Origin: JAFDWI01 sp964449375
GTDB lineage: Bacteria > Actinomycetota > Acidimicrobiia > Acidimicrobiales > Iamiaceae
Direction: 5' to 3'
DNA: 24,001 bases
Assembly (NCBI GenBank): GCA_964449375.1
Contig: CAYVAS010000042.1
Location: 1 to 24,001 of the forward strand
Position 1 is the stretch's first letter. Each line of letters opens with the position of its first letter. A program made the position numbers and the translations under genes. The notes below the pieces were generated by a model. It was not told where the DNA came from, searched no databases, and saw only the letters and a program-made list of their open reading frames with translations. This document shows positions 8,406 to 16,224 of this stretch, in pieces.

Positions 8406-11173
8406 CCGACATCGACGACGACGTCTCCACCGTCGAGGTCACCATCGACGGCCGGCCCATCACCGCCCGCAAGGGTGAGCTGGTGATCGCCGCGGCCGAA
8501 CGCAACGACACCTACATCCCCCGGTTCTGCTGGCACAACCGCATGAACCCGGTGGGCATGTGCCGCATGTGCCTGGTCGAGATCGACTCGGGTCGGGGCC
8601 CCGCGCTGCAGCCCTCCTGCATGATCGAGTGCACCGACGGCATGGAGGTCTCCACCGCCACCGACGCGGTCATCAAGGCCCAGGAAGGTGTGCTGGAGTT
8701 CCTGCTCATCAACCACCCCCTGGACTGCCCGGTCTGCGACAAGGGTGGCGAATGTCCGCTGCAGGACCAGACGATGTCGCACGGTCCCGGCGAGAGCCGC
8801 TACGTCGAGGAGAAGCGCCACAAGGAGAAGCCGATCAACGTGTCGGACCTGGTGCTACTCGACCGGGAGCGCTGCATCCTGTGCGACCGGTGCACCCGGT
8901 TTGCCAAGGAGGTCGCCGGCGACCCGCTCATCCACTTCCTGGAGCGGGGCAACGAAACCGAGGTCAACACCTTCCCCGACCACGAGTTCGCCTCGTACTT
9001 CTCGGGCAACACCGTGCAGATCTGCCCTGTCGGGGCGCTCACCTCGACCCCCTACCGTTTCAAGGCCCGCCCCTGGGACCTGGTGCAGACCGAGTCCACC
9101 TGCATGGGCTGCGCGGTGGGCTGCCGCATCGTGATCGACACCTCCCGCGACGAGCTGCTGCGATTCGACGGGGTCGACTCCGAGCCGGTCAACTGGTCGT
9201 GGCTCTGCGACAAGGGCCGGTTCGGGTTCGAGGCCTTCGAACGGGGCGACCGGCTCACCGATCCGCTGGTGCGGGCCGATGCCGACGCCCAGCACCGGGT
9301 CGTGCGCTGGAACGACGCCCTGGACACGGTGGCCACCGCGATCTCCGGCGCCCTGGACGACGCCGGTCCCTCCAGCGTGGCGGTGCTGGGAGGCGCGCAC
9401 CTGACCAACGAGGCCCAGTTCGCCTGGGCCAAGCTCGCCAAGGGTGTGGTGGGCACCGACAACGTGGACGCCCAGCTCGGCGACGGGCTCGACCCGCGCC
9501 TGGTCCTGGGCCTGCCCCGGGCGACGATCGACCAGACCTGCGCCCCGGGCGGCACGATCCTGGTGTACGCCAACGACGTCAAGGAAGACCTCGGGGTGCT
9601 GTTCCTGCGGCTGCGTCACGCGGCGGTGTGGGAAGGCGCCAAGATCGTCGAGGTGGGCGCCACCGCCACCGGGCTCACGCCGATCGCGGCGGCTTCGGTG
9701 CGGACGCGACCCGGTGAGGGGCCCGCGGTCATCGAGGCACTGCTCGCCGGAGGCGAGGCGCCCGACGGCGTCGACGCCGACGCGTTCGCCCGGGCAGCCG
9801 AGCTGCTGGGCGACGGCGACCGCGGTCCGTTGCGCGTGGTGCTGGGCCGTCCCTCGCTCGCCGAGTCCGCCGAGGTGGCCACCGCGGCCGCGCACCGGAT
9901 CCTGGCGGCCCGCCCCGACGCCACATTCCTGACCACGCTGCGGCGCGGCAACGTCTACGGCGCGCTCGACATGGGACTGGCACCCGGGCTGCTGCCCGGC
10001 CGGGTGACCCTGGCCGACGGGCGGACCGACGTGGCCGCCGGGTGGGGCATCGCCGCGAACGAGCTGCCCCGAGACGACGGGCTCGACGCCCGGGGCATCC
10101 TGGAGGCCGCTGCGGCCGGAAAGATCGCCACGTTGATCCTGCTGGGCGCCGACCCGATCGCCGATTTCGGCGATACGGATCTGGCCCGGCGGGCGCTGGA
10201 CGTGGTCGACACCGTGGTCGCGGTCGACTTGTTCGTCACCGAGTCGGTCCGACACGCCGACGTGATCCTGCCCGCTTCCGGGTTCGGTGCGACCGACGGC
10301 ACCACCACCAACCTGGAAGGGCGCGTCACCGAGGTCCGCCAGGCGGTCACCGCGCCGGGCACCGCCCACGACGACTGGGTCATCGCCGCGGAGCTGGCCT
10401 TCGCCCTGGACGCCGACCTGGGATTCGACTCCCTCGACGGGATCCGGACCGAGATCGCCCGCACGGCGCGCTCGCACGCCGCCCTGACCGACAAGGTGCT
10501 CCACGCCGACCCCGACGGCACGGTCTTCCCCGTGCCCGCCGACGATGCCGCCCTGGAGTCCGGCGGCGACGACCGGGCCGCGCTCGAGGCGGGCGACACC
10601 GGTGAAGACGCGGCCCAGACCGAGGCGGCGGTCGAGGAAACCGCCGAAGCGACCGGGGAGCCTCCCACCGCCGACCCGGAATCAGCGCTTGGAGAGGTCG
10701 TCGACCCCGACGCCGCCGACCCCGGCACCGACGACGGGCCGAACCCCGCTGCGGAGGCACCGGCGACCGGCACCACCGACCACGTCGAGGTCCCGGCGAT
10801 GGATCTGCCGGCCGAACCGGATCTGGCACTGCCTCCGCCGGACGCCTACGCGTACCGTCTGGTCGTGACCCGCAAGATGTACGACCAGGCCACGATCACC
10901 CAGCAGGCGCCGCATCTGGCCGCGCTGGCCACCCCGCCCGCGGACGTTCCCGCCCGGCTGAACCCGGCCGACGTCGCCCAGCTCGGCATCGGCGACGGCG
11001 CCGCAGTGCGGATCCACACCGCCCGCGCCCAGATCACGTTGCCGGTGCAGGCCGACGCCGGGGTGCCCCGGGGCATCGTGGCCATCGCCAGTGGCACCGC
11101 CGCGGGCGCGGGCATCGACCTCGTCGAATGGTCCCAGACGGTGACCGACGTGCGCGTGGAGACGGTCGCATGA
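8402..11173 (+). CDS. nuoG: NADH-quinone oxidoreductase subunit G
   Basis: NuoG passes electrons from NuoF along a chain of clusters. The protein has 923 residues. The N-terminal ferredoxin domain has [2Fe-2S] ligands C43, C54, C57 and C73. It is followed by the His-Cys cluster motif HPLDCPVCDKGGEC and a ferredoxin-like pair, CILCDRC with CPVG. A further C-x2-C-x3-C-x27-C set (TCMGCAVGC to WLCDKG) supplies all four ligands of cluster N7, which many complexes have lost. The molybdopterin-like domain that follows is degenerate, as in the family. Residues 714-813 are an acidic, Ala/Glu/Asp/Thr/Pro-rich linker of about 100 residues with no predicted fold. It separates the main body from a final beta domain (from about 814) of the molybdopterin-dinucleotide-binding type. 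The start overlaps the nuoF stop (ATGA). Confidence 0.96.
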   Translation: MTDIDDDVSTVEVTIDGRPITARKGELVIAAAERNDTYIPRFCWHNRMNPVGMCRMCLVEIDSGRGPALQPSCMIECTDGMEVSTATDAVIKAQEGVLEFLLINHPLDCPVCDKGGECPLQDQTMSHGPGESRYVEEKRHKEKPINVSDLVLLDRERCILCDRCTRFAKEVAGDPLIHFLERGNETEVNTFPDHEFASYFSGNTVQICPVGALTSTPYRFKARPWDLVQTESTCMGCAVGCRIVIDTSRDELLRFDGVDSEPVNWSWLCDKGRFGFEAFERGDRLTDPLVRADADAQHRVVRWNDALDTVATAISGALDDAGPSSVAVLGGAHLTNEAQFAWAKLAKGVVGTDNVDAQLGDGLDPRLVLGLPRATIDQTCAPGGTILVYANDVKEDLGVLFLRLRHAAVWEGAKIVEVGATATGLTPIAAASVRTRPGEGPAVIEALLAGGEAPDGVDADAFARAAELLGDGDRGPLRVVLGRPSLAESAEVATAAAHRILAARPDATFLTTLRRGNVYGALDMGLAPGLLPGRVTLADGRTDVAAGWGIAANELPRDDGLDARGILEAAAAGKIATLILLGADPIADFGDTDLARRALDVVDTVVAVDLFVTESVRHADVILPASGFGATDGTTTNLEGRVTEVRQAVTAPGTAHDDWVIAAELAFALDADLGFDSLDGIRTEIARTARSHAALTDKVLHADPDGTVFPVPADDAALESGGDDRAALEAGDTGEDAAQTEAAVEETAEATGEPPTADPESALGEVVDPDAADPGTDDGPNPAAEAPATGTTDHVEVPAMDLPAEPDLALPPPDAYAYRLVVTRKMYDQATITQQAPHLAALATPPADVPARLNPADVAQLGIGDGAAVRIHTARAQITLPVQADAGVPRGIVAIASGTAAGAGIDLVEWSQTVTDVRVETVA

Positions 11174-12366
11174 TCCTCGGTATCGACCCGCTCTTCGAGG
11201 ACGGCCACGTCGGCCTGACCGTCATGCTGTTCGTGATCGTCAAGACGATCGTGACCTTCGTGGTGCTGCTCGTGGCCGTGATGCTGATGATCTGGTTCGA
11301 GCGCAAGGTCATCGGCGACCTGCAGAACCGCATCGGCCCCAACCGGGCCGGCCCCTTCGGCATCCTCCAGACCCTCGCCGACGGCGTCAAGCTGATGATC
11401 AAGGAGGACCTCATCCCGAACCGGGCCGACCGGGTGATGTTCCGCCTGGCGCCCTACCTGGTGCTGCTGCCCGCCTTCCTGACCTTCGCGGTGGTGCCCC
11501 TGAGCGGCAACTTCGCGCCCGGCACCGAGGGCGTGGTGCGGATCTTCGGTCACGACACCCGCCTGCAGCTCATGGACCCGCCCATCGGCATGCTCTTCGT
11601 GCTGGCGATGGGCTCGATCGCGGTCTACGGGGTGCTGCTCGCCGGGTGGGCCTCGGGCTCGAAGTACCCGCTGCTGTCGGGGGTGCGCGGATCGGCCCAG
11701 ATGATCTCGTACGAGGCCGCGTTGGGACTGTCGCTGGCGGCGGTGTTCCTGGTCACCGGCCACCTGTCGACCTCGGCGATCGTGACCGCCCAGTACGACT
11801 GGTCCTGGAACCTGTGGGTCACCGGACTGGTGCCCTTCGTGGTGTTCTTCATCGCGTCGCTCGCCGAACACCAGCGACCACCCTTCGACATCGTCGAGGC
11901 CGAACAGGAACTGACCGGCGGCTACGGCACCGAGTACTCCTCGTTCCGCTTCGCGATCTTCTACCTCGCCGAGTTCATGAACACGATCACCCTGGCGGCC
12001 ATCATCGTGACCGTGTTCCTCGGGGGTCCGAACGGCTGGTACGGGCCGGGTCCCGAATGGATCTGGGGACTGGTGTGGTTCCTGGCCAAGATGCTGGTGC
12101 TGCTCTATGTGTTGGTGTGGATCCGTGGCACCCTGCCCCGGCTCCGGTACGACCAGCTCATGGATCTGGGCTGGAAGCTGCTCATCCCGCTGTCGTTGGG
12201 TTGGCTCATGTTGCTGACCGCGGTGCGCATCGCCGACGACGAGGGCTGGAACCTGTTCGTCGTCGTCCCGATCGTCCTGGTGGCGCTCGTCGCGGTCGGC
12301 GCGCTGTTCGCCGCGGCGATCCGCATCGGACGTCGGGAGCGGGCGATGGCCGAGGTGTTCGAATGA
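11170..12366 (+). CDS. nuoH: NADH-quinone oxidoreductase subunit H
   Basis: NuoH is the membrane subunit that forms the entry channel for quinone and couples quinone reduction to proton pumping. The 398-residue protein has eight or nine helices. It contains the signature RIGPNRAGPFGILQTLADGVKL at 54-75, in two parts, and ERKVIGDLQ before it. The Glu-rich quinone-chamber loop EAEQELTGGYGTEYSS lies at 243-258. The start is the ATG overlapping the nuoG stop (ATGA); the frame is open for 42 bases more, but that part lies inside nuoG. A 55-base gap to nuoI follows and contains a small GC hairpin at 12376-12389. Confidence 0.97.
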   Translation: MILGIDPLFEDGHVGLTVMLFVIVKTIVTFVVLLVAVMLMIWFERKVIGDLQNRIGPNRAGPFGILQTLADGVKLMIKEDLIPNRADRVMFRLAPYLVLLPAFLTFAVVPLSGNFAPGTEGVVRIFGHDTRLQLMDPPIGMLFVLAMGSIAVYGVLLAGWASGSKYPLLSGVRGSAQMISYEAALGLSLAAVFLVTGHLSTSAIVTAQYDWSWNLWVTGLVPFVVFFIASLAEHQRPPFDIVEAEQELTGGYGTEYSSFRFAIFYLAEFMNTITLAAIIVTVFLGGPNGWYGPGPEWIWGLVWFLAKMLVLLYVLVWIRGTLPRLRYDQLMDLGWKLLIPLSLGWLMLLTAVRIADDEGWNLFVVVPIVLVALVAVGALFAAAIRIGRRERAMAEVFE

Positions 12367-12421
12367 CCGCGCCCAGGGGGGCCGCCCCCGCCTCGACGGT
12401 CCACGCCCGGGAGGTTCGCCG

Positions 12422-13168
12422 ATGGGCTATCTGAAGGGTTTTCTCGTCTCGTTCGCCCAACAGGGCAAGCGTCAGCGCGTCACGACCTCCTATCCCGAGG
12501 AGAAGCGTCCCAAGCCGGTCCGGATCCACGGCCGTCACGTCCTCAACCGCTACGAGGACGGCATGGAGAAGTGCATCGGGTGTGAGCTGTGCGCCGGGGT
12601 GTGCCCGGCCCGGTGCATCTACGTGCGCGGACGCGACAACGACCCCGAGGCACCGACCTCGCCGGGTGAGCGCTACGGGTTCATCTACGAGATCAACTAC
12701 CTGCGCTGCATCCACTGCGACATGTGCGTGGAGGCCTGCCCGACCGAGGCGATCACCGAGTCCAAGCTCTTCGAGTTCTCCTTCACCAACCGTTCCGACG
12801 CGATCTACACCCGCGACGAGCTGCTGGTCGACGAAGAGACCGGCCGCCCCCAGCAGCTTCCCTGGGAGGACTGGCGCGAAAGTGAGGATCAGTGGACCTC
12901 CCAGTGGATGCGCGCCACCGCCGACGCCGGCGACGCCGACTACGTGGGACGCGTCGCCTGGCAGGCCGAACGTGGCTACGGGGTCCGTCCGCCCGAGGCC
13001 GACCAGGAGACCAAGGACTCACTCGACACCGAGCCCGGGTTCATCCACACCGAGATCCGTCCCCGCAAAGCCATGGAGATCTTCGAGGCCTCGACCCGCG
13101 AGCCCCGCCCCTGGCCCCGCGAAGACGACGACACCGACGCCGGTGGCGAACGGTCGGAGGACGGCTGA
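12422..13168 (+). CDS. nuoI: NADH-quinone oxidoreductase subunit I
   Basis: NuoI is a two-cluster ferredoxin-like subunit that carries N6a and N6b on the path to NuoB. The 248-residue protein has C51-x2-C54-x2-C57-x3-C61-P and C96-x2-C99-x2-C102-x3-C106-P, the two complete [4Fe-4S] sets. An extra Cys (C65) follows the first set. After residue 130 the protein continues with a hydrophilic extension, rich in Trp, Glu and Asp, that is longer than in the Escherichia coli protein; long tails are common in actinobacterial NuoI. The ribosome site GGGAGG at 12409-12414 fixes the start. The stop overlaps the nuoJ start by one base (TGATG). Confidence 0.97.
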   Translation: MGYLKGFLVSFAQQGKRQRVTTSYPEEKRPKPVRIHGRHVLNRYEDGMEKCIGCELCAGVCPARCIYVRGRDNDPEAPTSPGERYGFIYEINYLRCIHCDMCVEACPTEAITESKLFEFSFTNRSDAIYTRDELLVDEETGRPQQLPWEDWRESEDQWTSQWMRATADAGDADYVGRVAWQAERGYGVRPPEADQETKDSLDTEPGFIHTEIRPRKAMEIFEASTREPRPWPREDDDTDAGGERSEDG

Positions 13169-13779
13169 TGGAAACGACCATCTTCGCGGTCGCCGCGACC
13201 TTCACGCTGCTGAGCGCGCTGGGGGTGGTGCTGTCGCGGCGCACCATCTACGCCGCGATGTGCCTGGTGGCCACCCTGTTCGGCATGGCGGTCCTGTTTC
13301 TCACGCTGCAGGCCCAGTTCCTGGCAGCGGTGCAGGTGATCGTGTACGCCGGCGCGGTCGTGGTGCTGTTCCTGTTCGTGATCATGCTGTTGGGCATCAA
13401 CCGGATCGAGAACCTGCAGACCGAACCGCTGGTGGGCCAGCGCTGGCTCGGGTTGGGCGCGGCGTTGGTCGTGGGCGCCGGCCTGGGTTTCGCCGTGGTG
13501 CGGGGCACCATCACCGGCGCCGAGTCGTCGACCGCGCCGATGACCGGGGAGGGCCGCGACGTCTTCGATATCTCCGAGATCCTGTTCACCGACTACCTTT
13601 TCGCCTTCGAGATCACCTCGCTCCTGCTGGTGATCGGTGTGGTCGGTGCCGTGGCGTTGGCCCGTCGGATTCCTTCCGAATCCGACATGGTCGACACGGA
13701 CGAGCCGGTGCTCAGCTTCGACGACGAAGCCGGAACCGCCGGCGACGAGCCGGATGAACCCGTCGAGGAACTCGCATGA
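13168..13779 (+). CDS. nuoJ: NADH-quinone oxidoreductase subunit J
   Basis: NuoJ is a membrane subunit at the junction between the quinone chamber and the antiporter-like subunits. The 203-residue protein has about five helices and the conserved segment VQVIVYAGAVVVLFLFVIML with the Tyr and Gly residues of the family. Residues about 170-203 form an acidic hydrophilic tail, which is unusual in length. ATG 13168 overlaps the nuoI stop by one base; the frame is open further upstream but inside nuoI. The stop overlaps the nuoK start (ATGA). Confidence 0.95.
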   Translation: METTIFAVAATFTLLSALGVVLSRRTIYAAMCLVATLFGMAVLFLTLQAQFLAAVQVIVYAGAVVVLFLFVIMLLGINRIENLQTEPLVGQRWLGLGAALVVGAGLGFAVVRGTITGAESSTAPMTGEGRDVFDISEILFTDYLFAFEITSLLLVIGVVGAVALARRIPSESDMVDTDEPVLSFDDEAGTAGDEPDEPVEELA

Positions 13780-14093
13780 TGCTGCTCGCAAACGTCGGAC
13801 CGGAGGCGTACCTCGGCCTCAGCGTGGCGCTGTTCACCATCGGTGTGGCCGGCCTGCTGCTCCGGCGCAACCCGATCGTGATGTTCATGTGCATCGAGCT
13901 GATGCTCAACGCCGCCAACCTGGCCTTCATCACCTTCGCCTGGGAACTGAACGACATCGGCGGACAGGTGAGCGTGTTCTTCGTTCTCGTCGTGGCCGCC
14001 GCCGAAGTGGTGGTCGGTCTCGGCATCATCATGGCGATCATCCGTCGCCGTCCCGACGCCACCGTCGACGACCTCGACATACTCAAGGGCTGA
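13776..14093 (+). CDS. nuoK: NADH-quinone oxidoreductase subunit K
   Basis: NuoK is a three-helix membrane subunit in the proton-transfer path. The 105-residue protein has both essential intramembrane glutamates: E41 in CIELMLNAANL and E77 in AAAEVVVGL (E36 and E72 in Escherichia coli). Two ATG codons are adjacent at 13776 and 13779; the first overlaps the nuoJ stop. The downstream gap of 16 bases carries GGGGAG for nuoL. Confidence 0.96.
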   Translation: MMLLANVGPEAYLGLSVALFTIGVAGLLLRRNPIVMFMCIELMLNAANLAFITFAWELNDIGGQVSVFFVLVVAAAEVVVGLGIIMAIIRRRPDATVDDLDILKG

Positions 14094-14109
14094 GGGGAGC
14101 AACCAGGCG

Positions 14110-16224
14110 ATGCCGATCGACCCGAGCATGTTGCTTGCCGCCCAGGACGCGCCGCTTCTCGCGAGCGCGGTGTGGCTGATCCCCGCGCTGCCCGTCGCCG
14201 CGTTCGTCGTGCTCGTCGCCTTCGGCCGCCGCCTGGGCGACCCGGTCGCCGGTTGGGTCGCCGCCGCCGGGATGGCCGGTTCGTTCGTGGCCTCGGTGCT
14301 CACCTGGTTCGGGCTGCGCCAGATGCCCGGCGAAGCCCGGCACCACGAGTTCGAACTGTTCACCTGGATGGGCGCGGGAGCCTTCCAGGTCGAACTCGGG
14401 TTCCTGGTCGACCCGCTGTCGGTGACGATGAGCCTGTTCGTCACCTTCGTGGCCACGGTGATCTTCGTCTATTCGATCGGCTACATGAAGGGCGACCCGG
14501 ACTTCTCGAAGTTCTTCGTCTACCTGTCGTTCTTCGCGTTCTCGATGCTGATCCTGGTGACCGGGTCGAACCTGCTGGTCACGTTCCTGGGTTGGGAGGG
14601 CGTGGGCGCGGCGTCGTGGTTCCTGATCAGCTTCTGGTTCCAGGACGACGCCAACGCCTCGGCCGGCAAGAAGGCCTTCATCACCAACCGGGTCGGCGAC
14701 TGGGGTTTTCTGGTCGCGATGTTCTTCACGTTCCTGGCATTCGGAACGCTCAACTACTCCGAGATCTTCGCCTCGACCTCGCCGGTGGCGGCGACCACGA
14801 TCTCGGCGATCGTGATGTTCCTGTTCCTGGGCGCGGTCGGAAAGTCCGCCCAGTTGCCGCTGTCGATCTGGTTGCCCGACGCGATGGCGGGCCCCACGCC
14901 GGTGTCGGCGCTGATGCACGCCGCGACGATGGTGACCGCCGGTGTGTACCTGATGGTGCGGGTGAACCCGTTGATCGACGCGGCCGACCCGTGGGTGTCG
15001 ACCACGATCGCGGCGGTGGGTGGGATCACCGCGTTGGCCGCCGCCACGGTGGCGATCGCCCAGCGCGACATCAAGAAGGTGCTCGCCTACTCGACGGTCT
15101 CCCAGCTCGGCTACATGGTCATGGCGGTGGGCTCGGGCGCCTATGTGGCGAGCATCTTCCACATGATCACCCACGCCTTCTTCAAGGCGCTGCTGTTCCT
15201 GGGTGCCGGTGCGGTCATCCATGGCATGAACCACGAACAGGACATGACCTGGTACGGGAAGCTGTGGAAGTTCTTCCCGACCACCGGGGCGACCTTCATC
15301 GTGGCCTGGCTGGCGATCGCCGGTGTGCCACCGTTCTCGGGTTTCTGGTCCAAGGGCGAGATCCTGGTCCACGCCTGGAACCAGTCGCCGTTGCTTTGGT
15401 TCGTCGGCGCGGTCACCGCACTGCTGACCGCCTACTACATGACCCGTGAGGTCATCCTCACCTTCTTCGGTGAGCGCCGCTGGACCGAACTGGACCCCCG
15501 GGCCGCCGACGCCGGCGCCGCGGCGGACGAGGGCGGAACAGACGAAGCCTCCGAGGCGACGTCGGAGCCGGCGGCTTCCGAGGCCGCGTCGAGTGAATCC
15601 GAGGTCGAGGTCGACCCCGGCCCGCTGCCCACCGGTCCGGGCGCTCCGCACCACGTCGTGCACGGCGCGCCGGTGCAGCCCACCGAGGCGCCCCCGGTGA
15701 TGACGGTCCCGCTGGTGATCCTGGCGGTGGGAGCCGCGGTGCTGGGCGTGCTGAACCTGCCCTTCGGGGACCGGTTCCAGATTCTCGGCAACTGGCTGGA
15801 GCCCTCGGTGCACGTCGGCGAGACCACCTGGCACGCCTCCGCCGCGTTGGAGTGGGGTCTGGAAGCCGTCGCGGTGATCCTGGCCGCGGTGGGCATCGCG
15901 GCGGGCTACTTCGTCTACCAGCGGATCACCGACCGGTCCGAACAGCTCCGCTACGAACCGCCGATCCTGCTGCACGCCTGGTACTACGACCTGGGCATCA
16001 CCGCCTTCATGGGCGGCCCGGTGCGGCGCGCGGCCCACTGGCTGGCGTTCACCTTCGAGTGGTACGTCATCGACGGCGCCGTCGAGGGAACCGCCCGGCT
16101 CCTGAGCGCGGGCGCCCGGACGACCCGACGTCTCCAGACCGGCTACGTCCGCAACTATGCACTCGGCCTCACCATCGGTGCGGCACTCCTTGCCATCTAC
16201 GTTCTCTACTGGGCGTCCTACTAA
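14110..16224 (+). CDS. nuoL: NADH-quinone oxidoreductase subunit L with acidic insertion
   Basis: NuoL is the distal antiporter-like proton pump subunit, with the long lateral helix that braces the membrane arm. The 704-residue protein is longer than the usual 610-640. Conserved pump residues are visible: E163 in LGWEGVGAASWF and K245 in AVGKSAQLPLSIW, followed by LMHAATMVTAGVYL. Residues about 458-530 form a soluble insertion: first an acidic Ala/Glu/Ser-rich stretch, then a Pro/His-rich stretch. It falls after the helix TAYYMTREVILTFFG and before the next helix, where most homologues have a shorter loop. GGGGAG at 14094-14099 supports ATG 14110. The stop TAA is immediately followed by the nuoM start. 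Confidence 0.96.
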   Translation: MPIDPSMLLAAQDAPLLASAVWLIPALPVAAFVVLVAFGRRLGDPVAGWVAAAGMAGSFVASVLTWFGLRQMPGEARHHEFELFTWMGAGAFQVELGFLVDPLSVTMSLFVTFVATVIFVYSIGYMKGDPDFSKFFVYLSFFAFSMLILVTGSNLLVTFLGWEGVGAASWFLISFWFQDDANASAGKKAFITNRVGDWGFLVAMFFTFLAFGTLNYSEIFASTSPVAATTISAIVMFLFLGAVGKSAQLPLSIWLPDAMAGPTPVSALMHAATMVTAGVYLMVRVNPLIDAADPWVSTTIAAVGGITALAAATVAIAQRDIKKVLAYSTVSQLGYMVMAVGSGAYVASIFHMITHAFFKALLFLGAGAVIHGMNHEQDMTWYGKLWKFFPTTGATFIVAWLAIAGVPPFSGFWSKGEILVHAWNQSPLLWFVGAVTALLTAYYMTREVILTFFGERRWTELDPRAADAGAAADEGGTDEASEATSEPAASEAASSESEVEVDPGPLPTGPGAPHHVVHGAPVQPTEAPPVMTVPLVILAVGAAVLGVLNLPFGDRFQILGNWLEPSVHVGETTWHASAALEWGLEAVAVILAAVGIAAGYFVYQRITDRSEQLRYEPPILLHAWYYDLGITAFMGGPVRRAAHWLAFTFEWYVIDGAVEGTARLLSAGARTTRRLQTGYVRNYALGLTIGAALLAIYVLYWASY

